Below, in pieces: positions 47,870-57,600 of a DNA stretch of 64,000 nt. Source of the stretch: Opisthorchis felineus (lineage: Eukaryota; Platyhelminthes; Trematoda; Opisthorchiida; Opisthorchiidae); the NCBI GenBank assembly GCA_004794785.1, contig SJOL01007149.1:45963-109962 (forward strand), given 5' to 3'. Numbering within the stretch: the stretch's first letter is position 1; each line of letters opens with the position of its first letter. Both the position numbers and the translations under genes were made by a program. The notes beneath the pieces were generated by a model. It saw nothing but the letters and a program-made list of their open reading frames with translations, was not told the DNA's origin and made no database searches.

Positions 47870-48365
47870 TTCGCAGCAGAAATTTCCAGATTTCGCTTTA
47901 TTGCCTCATCAGTGGGAGAAGTGGATACCATATCCTGTAGGAACGTTTCTACATAGTTTCCTATAGTCTCTCGCTCATAAGTGTGTGAATACAAGGGGCA
48001 CATGGTATTTGCGAGCCTCTGACGAGTCCCGTTGCATAAGCTTGTCGAAGAGAACGAGTCGGTGGACGGGATCGAACGCGTTCTTCAAATCAAGACCATT
48101 AAGATTGGATGTCGCTTATGCACCTGACGTTACTCCGGCACTTGAAGGAGTGTAGAGATGTGGTTCACATGATCTTCCCACACGGAATCCTACTTGCTGT
48201 TCTCGGGTCACATCATCACAAGCCTTCGTAAGACGACGCAAGATAAGCGACGCAGTGTCTGGTTACAACAGGGATAAAGGCGATTCTTCTGTGGTTTCGA
48301 CACTCACCGCGAGTACCCATTCTGAAAATCAGTACCACTATCGGCTCACCCCAGTTGATTGAGAC
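47870..48365 (-). pseudogene. LINE-I-related reverse transcriptase fragment
   Basis: The minus strand gives MGTRGECRNHRRIAFIPVVTRH (equivalent to KKGARSECGNHRGISLTPVVTR) near 48330-48260, then VTREQQVGFRVGRSC near 48220-48175 (equivalent to EQQAGFRPGRGC) and NGLDLKNAFDPVHRLVLFDKLMQRD near 48110-48030, RT motif A with its Asp intact. Downstream it decays. Frame changes separate the blocks. It covers the fingers and the start of the palm only. Confidence 0.75.
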
Positions 48366-49117
48366 GGTCTTTTTACCTAGGTGAAAGTAAGTAAGTTAGA
48401 CAAGCATTGGCTGATGATTTCACCTTAATCTCTATACATAGCGCTCGTTATAACCGGCATATCGGTGACTCCTGGAGTAGGAGAGATAATCGCTCGCTTC
48501 CGAATCCGTCAGGGGTTCTAAGTTTACTGTCCAAGATTGTTGCGGATCCGGTTGAGCACTTGTAGGTGGCCAGTTGAACTATTGAGTGTTTGGCCCAAAC
48601 ATCCAAGTGTACTTTATCCAGAGATTAGTGGGCCATTTTTATCATTGTTTTGTCGACCTTTTCGGGTCAGTTGACTGTATCAGCTGAAGAAACGTTTACA
48701 TATTCCGAAACTTCATCTCTCCAACCCTCTTGGGCTGTCAAAACCTGACCCGTGAAGTAAGCTCCTCCCTGACCTCGTCAGCCATGGCTGTTTATTGTGA
48801 TGCCCCTCGAATTTCCTACATATCGCTTCTTACTCGAGTGGAGTCAACGTGCGCGTCTCCAGAAAATTCCGAGTGATGTACTAACCGGGCTAGCCATTGT
48901 GTATACGCGATCCACGACGCTGGAGGTCGACTTCTACCCATTGTGCTGCGAGAAAATCAGTATGTATTTCTGCATCACATCACTGGACAACGGTGAAGGT
49001 GTGGTTGCATCTGGTTTGCAAACCCGATCTCGATCAACAATGTTCCGTGGTTGATGAGTGGGTTTCTATTCAGTCTGACCAGACTCTACACTCAAGAAAC
49101 CTCTCGAAGTGCCCGTG
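48366..49117. other. unassigned intergenic DNA
   Basis: No recognised feature. It could contain further eroded sequence of the putative LTR element to its right, but no zinc knuckle or protease motif was found on the minus strand. Confidence 0.35.
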
Positions 49118-49436
49118 CTAGCTGACAAATGTGGTCGTAGCTATTGTCTCCAGTTGCCCTGTGGCCGTCACGAGCCATATAATGTCTTCACCTTCCCAGT
49201 AAAGTAAGTGTTGGAGTATTCTTCGATCATAGATGATCAATCCTGGTGGGTATAACAGTTTCGTGAGGGCCTGGACTGCCTCCTCGGACATTTCTCCGGT
49301 TACACGAATGTTCATAGCTCTGTCGTAAGCTACGTTGGACAACAAGCCAAGGATTATAGCATCATGTTGTCCACGAATGAACTGCCTGAGATAACGGCAG
49401 GCTTGTTCCTCCCGGTAATGAATATCATCTTCCGAA
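49118..49436 (-). pseudogene. possible LTR-retrotransposon gag remnant
   Basis: A minus-strand frame of about 100 codons, open from about 49436 to a stop at 49118-49120, looks strongly coding: EDDIHYREEQACRYLRQFI, GLLSNVAYDRAMNIR, LTKLLYPPGLIIYDR, and LLYWEGEDIIWLVTATGQL. The pattern of a helical block with LL…AYD, a shorter L…L.Y segment, then EGEDI…A..L is reminiscent of Gypsy-type gag capsid domains. It has no ATG start: the first in-frame codons follow a TAA, and an acceptor-like AG (TTTTGTTTCGGAAG) precedes GAT ATT CAT. The alternative is the last exon of an unknown gene. Confidence 0.35.
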
Positions 49437-52400
49437 ACAAAATGTTAAGTAGGGGGTTGGGTATGCTGTCACTTCCTCCAGATATGCGCTAGATCCCTCA
49501 TCGAAATTTTTTGAGCTTTCGCAGAGCCGGGTCTCTCCTTGGATGTGGATATAGGGGGATCATCTGATTTTGGTCGCCTTTTCTGACAGTTGTTTCTCCC
49601 CGAAATAATTATCCTGGCGTGGTCGCCAAATTGTGGCGGAAAAAAGCCCGTTGATTCGAAGGAAGTTTTATTCACACATAGAACCTATGAAATTCCGTTA
49701 TAAAAGAACAACAACATCGATGTACCAGACTGCATCCTTTTCAAAATTCAGTGCCACTGATTTTGGTGACACTGGCTGCTAATTTAAACAAAACGACAAA
49801 CCTGGATATGATATCTACTGCAGTAGAGAAGCTGCAGTAACAGTTTTTAATCGAACGGTCTAGGATCTACTATCGAAAAATCGTGAGCTGTTTCTCAGAA
49901 GAGGATGCATCCCCTTATGGAGGGATACCAAGCACGGATGAAGTTGTCAATGAGGCGGGGGGGAATTCTTTAGCCAACCACTATCACTTCGCTTAGATAT
50001 TATTATCGGTCATCTAGGACATTAGAAATGGATGCTCTTCTTGTTAGCCAGCCAGACTGATGATTACAGTATAATAAAAAACTTATACTGGAGATAAGCC
50101 ATTTGTCTTTTATCAAAGTGGATAAATATTGTGAATAAATAATAGTGATGGATATTTTCCCCAAAAAACAGTCTTCACTTGATGCAATCCCGAAAGATCA
50201 CTTATTCTCTGCCGAGTTGGAACTCCTTACCCATTGAACATTGACCGATTTGACTCCTACGGTGCCCTGTGATGCCGCTTACTTGTTAGGTGAGTTAAGC
50301 ACCGTCCACCCCATCTCAAATGAAAACTTGCTTTTTACGTAAAATAGAGAGGGAAATGCTTACATTGTTTTTTGCCCCGGAACTCTTCAACAGAAATCTG
50401 TTGGTGATTACCTGTCCACCGTCGAAAAACCTATAAATGAAGTGCCAAAACAGAGCATGACCATAAAGAAGGAAAAATGCGACCATGAACCAAATGTTTG
50501 TCGCCGATGTGCTTCCCACAGATTACTCTACAGGAGATGGCGACAGCTGAGAGTTTGAAGTGTTAATTTCTGTCGTTACTAACTCAGTCTTAGACGGGAA
50601 ACCGAGTTACATCACAGGCCATGCAGTCCGCGGAGGCTTGCCAGTCAAAAAGGAATATTACCCACTAGACCTCGTAGCTTACATAAACGACCGGTGTTTT
50701 TTCGCACTCGAGACCGGACTGACGTTCAAAGGATTCAATTGATTGCGCATAAAAAGTAGTCTCCGAAATGGATCAATGCGCAGTGTTCATTTGTCGCAAA
50801 ATTGGATTAATTGTCCCAAGGACCGGCGAACCCTATCTCTGTTCCGAAAATTTTAAGGTGCATCCTATGTGGACGCCGAATATACGAGACCTCTAAATGC
50901 AGTAAAAAAAAAATGCCATGTAGCACTTGAGTACTATAGTGCTTTTTGAAGTTATCCAACTAACTGGCACTACGGTTACACTTGTGAACGTTATGAAATA
51001 TTTTTTTGCACGATTCTCGACATTGTGCCCACAAATGCTGAGTCCGAACTCGTCAGCACTGAATCTAAAAAAATGGTGCTTTTAGCGTCGAATTACAGTC
51101 AGTACAATGGCAAAGCAGCGTTACTGGTGATGGAAATAAATATTATTTCCACAAAAGCTGAAAACAGGATCCATACCCCACGTTGCTAAAACAGCAGAAC
51201 ACACGGACTTCGTCAATAGGATAATTTCCAGTATAGCAACTACATTATTTGAGTAGTCTCATATCCCTGTCCAGCACTTCCAGTTGCTTGTCTTCTCAAG
51301 CCCTCGACCTACGGAAGCGGCTATTTGAACGGAAGGTTTGTCACAAGTATTTTTACGACCGCAGTAGGAAATCCCTCCCAGAATTGTACCGAAGGTAGAA
51401 AGTTTGGGCGGTATGTGCCACAACAAATCAGCAGACGGAATGAAGGTACAGTATGTGCAAGACTGGCTTCGTAGCTACGACATAGAAGTGGATGGAAACA
51501 TCAGGAGCAGTGGTGCCCATAAAACGGATGAAGGGAGGTAATACGAAACGATGAAGTTTGCCAGACCGAAAGTGGACACTCATCAAACTAGGAAGTATGT
51601 GGTATATGGATAAATTCTCGCAAACTTTGTGAACCACTTCGTTTTGGATTGGAAATTTAACGCAGTTCTGTTCCTCGTCAGAAAATGACTTCATTTTTGG
51701 TAGGTTCACTGGCACACCGTAGCACGTTCTACCCTCCCTAATTTGCAATTGTCAGGATGCTGTTTGAATAAAAACTGATCTATCAGCGAAACGAATTTTT
51801 GACAAAGCTTATAGTTTACCTGTTTTCCGTGTTGTGATATCACAAATGCACTTTTCCGACCCTCCGACAGCTTTCCTCCGTTAAAGGATCTGTTAAACAC
51901 TGCTGTAAAACGAGCCGCAAGTGAATAATTGCAGAATGAATGACATCGGAACCTGCAGCCTGATTAAAATAAGTTGAAGCTCCAGAGTTACCTCACCAGT
52001 CATAGTAGTAAAATCACTCATGACGGACACGGTTTCCCAACTTGTTTCGAAATACTATCGGTAGTTCGGTCTCCTTGATACAATTTTTCGAATTACTTAA
52101 AAGGTGAAAATCGCCTTTATATGGTGGTCGGTAGGCTTCCTTGGGAAGTTCATGTATTTGTGACTACCATTCCCAGCACCCTTTCTGACTGCGCATAACT
52201 ATGGTGCACGTTTATGGCTCGTCGCATCTCGTGCTTTCTTTGGCACTCTAAACTGAATTTTCATGTAACCTTTTACTGAAGCAGTCTGAGATGACCACCG
52301 GTCACCCTGTGTCATGCATACGCTGGTCACCTTTTCCGATCAGCTTTTTGGACAAAACTCCCCCATCGTGGATATCAGCTGCAGTTCTAAGCAGACAGTT

Positions 52401-53124
52401 TCATTTCCTGTGAAGCCAGAGACTGTGTGACCGCAGTCGATCTTGCCCGCTCTGTCGACACTGCTTTACATCATCTACGTTTTTCTGACCCTGCATGATC
52501 ACCTCTAGTCTTGCGTGCATGTAGTACGAATGTCACCAAAGATTACAAAATCCAAAAGTGAGTCTACCTACTCCGGGCTATTAGCACGCATGAGATGTAA
52601 CCGATACTGTCAATATCGGCCCACAGCATCCCGCTCCGCACGAGATAAGTGCTTTAAAAGTAGCGATATATTTTATGGATATCAGTAATGAGGTATATCC
52701 TGTTGCGAGCAGCAGTTCCGAAATCAAGCTGCTGAAATATTCCGACTCCTGTTAGTCACTGATTCTTTAGTTGTCCATCGAATTATACAGTCCTGACCGG
52801 ACCAAAGTGGTAGTTGGTGATACTCCAGGCTTAGTAGAGGACCACTGTGCGCGAATTCTTTCAAAAGTGCATACAATAGTTCCTCTTCCAAACACAGATA
52901 AGAACGACGGAGCTCATCTCAGAAAGAAAGTTCACTTTAATGATGCCCATTATAACCCACAGAATGCTATTCCGAAGTCGGGTGGAAAGAAGCCGTTCTT
53001 CTTTGGGGTTGTTCTGTTTGTGATTGTATGAACTCGACAAATCGGTTCATGAAAGGCCAGATAATTAACAATCTCAGGTGTTGGTGTTTGCGGAGTTTTG
53101 TAGCATACATACTCACATGACTCG
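49437..53124. other. unassigned intergenic DNA
   Basis: No recognised gene. Minus-strand frame 49675-49469 lies directly upstream of the gag-like frame and could be its N-terminal part. A possible short hydrophobic exon on the minus strand (50486-50412) is discussed in the findings. The rest shows nothing. Confidence 0.35.
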
Positions 53125-53310
53125 TTTGAACAATCGTCCTCCTGTCCTGGCGCAATCATTCTGGTGAGTCCACAGCAAAGGGGGGAAGCACTGGACTCGA
53201 GTTTTGCTCTTGTTAGAGCTCATTAGCAGTGCATATCCAATGGTCTTGCCGGGGTTTGAACTCCGCACATCTGACATGCGAGGCGAGCGTGTTACCACTA
53301 CTCCACCAAT
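53125..53310 (-). mobile_element. SINE-II, tRNA-derived, best copy
   Basis: Read on the minus strand, the head shows an A-box TGGAGTAGTGG (plus 53296-53306) and a B-box GGAGTTCAAACCCC (plus 53251-53264), about 45 nt apart, with ACACGCTCGCCTCGCATGTC between, much like a tRNA. The body includes TCGAGTCCAGTGCTTCCCCC and ATTGCGCCAGGACAGGAGGAC, then AAACGAGTC. The pieces recur at 35.57-36.0 kb in both orientations, so it is an interspersed repeat and not a tRNA gene. Confidence 0.8.
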
Positions 53311-54379
53311 CTGCCTGACCCGGGCGACTTATTCAAAGATGCTCCCTATGCCTGATAAAGCTCGCGCGCAGCACCCATCCTGACAAGTGGCTCTTATCTG
53401 ACAGAGTTACAAGGACAAACAAGCGAATGAATCAGGTCATCTGTCACCCAGTTTATCAAAATAATGACCAACCTTCGGAAAGATAGCATTAAATGCGAAC
53501 CAAAAGCACTGCTGCTAAATTTTGTTATGTGAATTCTCATTGGCCGCGGACATGTTCAGTGATTCCATATGTCTATTCAAATCAATAAAGATGTATTTCA
53601 CCCAGTTAGACTCCTATCTCTGAATTTCTCTTGGCTACCTTAACAACAAAATAAACGAAGTAGGTGATTGCGATCTGGTGTTTAAAAGTGTGGTTTTGCA
53701 CTATATCAACCCAAAAGAGCGAGTGAAGTGTGGGTTCAATCAAACTGTTGCTAGCAAACATTTATGAGCAGGATCGAAGCATCTACACAGATTTTGTCCT
53801 CAGATACGCCAGAAGACAGTTCGAAGCAAGGGTTCCACGATAAATTTCAACATCCGACGACATTTCAATGCTTATCATTTGAGCAACCAAAGTACTCCTG
53901 TGAATTCTGGTGCACGGAAACGCAACTTAACCTGAGCAGAATCAGCGTTCGCTGCTTCATCTCACTTTTCAAGAATGCATCTTGAGGAATTGCGTGGTCG
54001 ACCATAATCCAAGAATAAGTCGAACTAAGACTTCATATCGATTTCGGTAAATTTTGCTTCAATTTCTTGCCAACCATTGCTGGTGTTCAACAGCCCTCTA
54101 CAATATCCACTGTGAAAAAATCTGCTATCTTGCCTCCTCACTCTGGCTTCAAAAGGGAAAGTGCACTATATAAAGCACAGAGTCAGTATCATGTGGGAAA
54201 TCCCGCTTGACCAATCGTTGAAACACCGTAACCACTACAGCGGAATGATCATTGGGCAGCATGGTGACTCCCAAAACACTAACACATCTTCGACAGTACG
54301 GCATTAAAGAAAACAAGCATTTTCACGGTATGCTGAGCGCTACCACGTGAGCATCCTGAGCTCTTTTTTTACCGTCAGC
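53311..54379. other. unassigned intergenic DNA
   Basis: No recognised gene, RNA or repeat. Confidence 0.4.
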
Positions 54380-55030
54380 AGTATAAATGGACCTTAACTT
54401 CCACGTAGTCCAAAGGTCAGAGATATTTAATATTGATGAAAATCATCTGCCTTACTTCAGTACTACTGATCTGGTGTTCCCACCAGACTCGCGCAGTGCT
54501 TCCGAGGCACCTATGGTCAAGCACAAAGCAGTCGCCGGTCTTTCACACGCAATGCGAACGTCTATGACCCATAAAGTAGAACAAATCGGACCGCAGTATC
54601 GTATACTGTACCTTTGACAGTCAAGCTAATGTCACGTCGGCACCACAAATGTTGAAGATTGACCAGATAGACGAACTTATCCACCACATCGATCGGTTCA
54701 CCTGAAAGCATGGAGTTTGGGTTTGTTCCCACCCAATCTTGCAGCGGCACTTTAACCTTTACAGGTGCGAGGCGCATACCGAACTGTACAGCAGAATTAT
54801 TTAGGTTACTTAAAGTAGTCTGCATTTCTAAAGGGCCTGATCCGAGCGAATGCTCCCTCGAGATGTTAAAGATGGACAGAGAAAATTCAAGCAGCATATC
54901 GATTAAGTAGTTGAAGAGGAAGGGCGACAGATTACACCATTACCTGACACCACTTGATGTGGTGAACTCAAGAGAAGATTTACCGCAGATACGTACGCGT
55001 CCATGAGGAGGCATATAAAGCCCTTATAAG
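54380..55030 (-). mobile_element. LINE-III copy: RT to thumb/tail, degenerate
   Basis: From 55030 the minus strand reads PPHGRVRICGKSSLEFTTSSGVR, LSPFLFNYLID (54931-54899), then frame 54897-54562 with LSNLNNSAVQFGMRLAPVKVKV, LQDWVGTNPNSMLSGEPIDVVDKFVYL, NLQHLWCRRDISLTVKGTVYDTAVRFVLLYG. A further frame gives DHRCLGSTARVWWEHQISSTEVR. About 25 codons of the YLGSCIS…RIGKA block are deleted near 54650. The palm YADD is missing. It matches the split LINE-III at 8.1-10.5 kb in order and sequence. Confidence 0.8.
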
Positions 55031-55124
55031 AGACAAGAAATTAGAAGGGACGACTTTAGGAGCCAGAGATTGCTACAGTTTCTGACAAGCAAAGGAGTCA
55101 CGAGTATATTAGTAATGTACTACT

Positions 55125-55223
55125 CATAAGGTTGCTGAAAATTCCTCGACAGCCCACGACCGGTTTCGCCCTTGTTGGGGCTTATCAGGTAGGCACAGTC
55201 CCCTAGTTTTCAGTAACCTTATG
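55125..55223 (-). ncRNA. hammerhead ribozyme motif with extended stem I (core position 8 mutated)
   Basis: On the minus strand an outer stem pairs 55223-55205 with 55143-55125 (17 of 19 bp), with an asymmetric internal loop inside it. Inner stem I pairs 55194-55189 (GCCUAC) with 55157-55152 (GUGGGC). The core CUGAUAA is at 55188-55182, against consensus CUGAUGA. Stem II is GCCC (55181-55178) and GGGC (55171-55168) around loop CAACAA, followed by GAAA (55167-55164). A very short stem III, ACC with GGU, precedes C17 at 55158. Predicted cleavage is between 55158 and 55157. The layout is that of schistosome SINE-type and Penelope-associated hammerheads. G8 pairs with C3 in the known active structure, so A8 probably disables this copy. 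Confidence 0.75.
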
Positions 55224-56509
55224 TTCTACTTGAAACCTTTCTCATCAATACGCGACGCCATTCATAAGATCGACGAAAACCTTGGTCAGCTCACTATTGG
55301 TTTCACCATTCTTTGGACTCATCATCTTATTTAGTTCTCAAAACGGTTGCCCCCGACGTCATGTACCAGGCCTCTGTTGCACATAAAGACATCGAAAATA
55401 AGGCAACCATTTGAATGAAGCGAAGGATGGGAGAAAAACTGTTCTGACATCTTTACCAGGTAAATCTCCGAAGATACCTCGGAGAATAAAACTCACAGAG
55501 GTTGCGCCCACCAGCCTGGGGACCGCTGAGTCAGGTAGATATAGCCTAGTTATTTTTCAGGTTAAGATCCGGTTGGTGTGAGTTGTCCCATGGAATCTTG
55601 ATCACTTCAGGTAGTTCGGACTAACTCTTTACTTCGCTATCTCACTAGCCCCCCCCCCGGTACAGGCTTGGGCGCCATGGTAGTATCCATCAAACACCCA
55701 TGAGTTACGTCGCTAAAAGAAATTTCCTATCAGGTCGTACTTCTGACGCAATCACGTGTCGCATCAGTGATGATAATTCTGCAATTACTGACTCTTGCAG
55801 ACTCTCCCCATTGTTGCAACTGACATCGGCGGTCGGTCCACTTGACGGACAATTTTATGCACGACAGTTAAATACTAGTTAATTCTCCTAGTTCACTGCT
55901 ATCTACAATAATTCTGAGGAGTTCTTTCGTCTTGTCTGCCTCAAGGCTTCTTACACTTTCCATGGTTTCAAACATTATGCGCTACATTTTCTCTCTCACT
56001 AAAACGCCTTGAATTTGCCTTTGAATGGTACAACATGTCCCCTGCGTATTCTCTTCGAGAACGTCTGAATTGCATGCTTCAGTTGTAATTGAAGGTACAG
56101 ATTGATGTCACCTGTAAGTCACAGATACAGCCTCATCATCCGTTTAGATAACTAGCTCGGTTGCGGGCGAACGAAACTCACATGCAGACTCACAAAGACA
56201 TTCACACATTCATCAGGCCAAACCAAGATATCCTGAATTGTGATGACAGATTCAAGTATCCCCTGCAGACATGTCGGAACACTTGCACATGTACGAGCGT
56301 ACAGGAAATTTCGCTCCGAGGAAACGAGATACATCAGTGTTTTCTGAAAGCCACGATTCTCAAAGTGACCGGTGGTTCTTGTTTTTACTTGAGTTGTTTT
56401 GGTTTAGTAGTACTTTTAGAGAGGCAGAAACCAAACGACGTCCCAGAGTCCTACTCGAACCCCTTCCACGAAAATGGTCTCCTGGCTGTGTAAATGTATT
56501 TTAAGACGA
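55224..56509. other. unassigned; small SINE-I-like scrap
   Basis: About 55661-55700 (TACAGGCTTGGGCGCCATGGTAGTATCC) resembles the SINE-I body (TAGGCTTGGGCAACCTGGCAGTATCC) in plus orientation, preceded by a run of C at 55651-55659. Open frames at plus 56161-56504 have no recognised domain. Confidence 0.4.
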
Positions 56510-57600
56510 TTCTGGTCCGTCATCTTACACGTAAACAGTAGATGATTTCTGACCAGGACCTCACAGTCTTCTTTGAAGAGTGCGGGGTACAGACTATCAG
56601 ACTCATGTGCCTTGTCGGTTTGTATGATTGGTATCTCACGCTGGATTTCGGTTGTTGATAGCGTGCTGGTGTCGATGTTACATTCAGGCCCGCTGGGCTC
56701 TTCCAGTGATTGTGTTGAAGGAGACTAGCCGAAATGTTCTTCGAAGTGTTCAGTTAGTCGGTCAAGACGACCATTTTGTGAGTGAATTGCGGTTCCGTCT
56801 TCTTCCCATATCGCTTCGCTGACACTTTTTGACACTTCTGTTGACCGGTTGATCGCATCGGATGAAATAAGACGCGGCTGTTGCCTACAGAGAAAGACTT
56901 CTCCGTCTTCTGGGCCTTCGAAATCCACCAGCGATCTCTATCATTCATTAAGCTCCTGATTATCCGGTGTTTGAGGGATTTGTGTGCGCCATCACAGTCT
57001 AGTTGCTGGTATGGTCGCAATAAGATCTGCTGATCTCGACGATATCCAGTGTTCATTTGGTGGAGTCATATGGCTTGGACAAACAGTTCTGAACCCTTTT
57101 CCATTTATGCTCTTCATGACTGGGTTTCCAGCAGCTTTATAGCCAGGTCGGCTCGATAATCTTGAGCTACTGAAACTTGTCGAAGTTGGTGAATAAAAGT
57201 GTTCGGCTATGGCACACGTAATGTTGGTTGAAGGCTAACTGCTGACCGGACCCACACTTTGACACAATCAGCGTCAGGTTGCGTACCCCAGAAAGAACAA
57301 CGATAGTTGATTGAGGCTGTCCATCGGTAACTGATAGCCGTATGGTCCAATCGAGTCCATGACTGTCCTGCGTTTGGTAGCCTCCTCCAAGTAACTCGAA
57401 GTGAGCGTTTGTGTTGGAAGTTCGTACTGGCCAGGAATAGACGCTGGTTGGCATACAACTGAAGCAGTCGTTCCCCATCATCCGTACGCTGAGCATCGAC
57501 TACAAATGTAGCACCTAATTGTGCTTCTTCCGGACTTAGTCGTCCAAACTGGGCATTCTTATCACCCACCCGCCAGCATTATTATATCCGCCCATCTTAC
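56510..57600 (-). mobile_element. LINE-I 5' half: endonuclease end and linker
   Basis: Minus-strand frame 57569-57207 reads GDKNAQFGRLSPEEAQLGATFVVD, AQRTDDGERLLQLYANQRLFLASTNFQHKRSLRVTWR and WTRLDHTAISYRWTAS…CSFWGTQPDADC. That is the middle and end of an EEP endonuclease, with the GD.NAQ metal-site block kept and the SDH block degraded. Frame 57056-56754 and then 56928-56725 give RIIRSLMNDRDRWWISKAQ, NSRVLFHPMRSTGQQK and RLDRLTEHFEEHFG, the linker that precedes RT. RT itself is absent, so this copy keeps the part most other copies have lost. It carries frameshifts. Confidence 0.8.

Noticed and set aside
52771..53031. small GTPase-like frame (VVVGDTPGLVED)
   Set aside because: A single DTPG word without a P-loop or specificity motif, no ATG start, and overlap with the start of unassigned repeat sequence; chance is likely.
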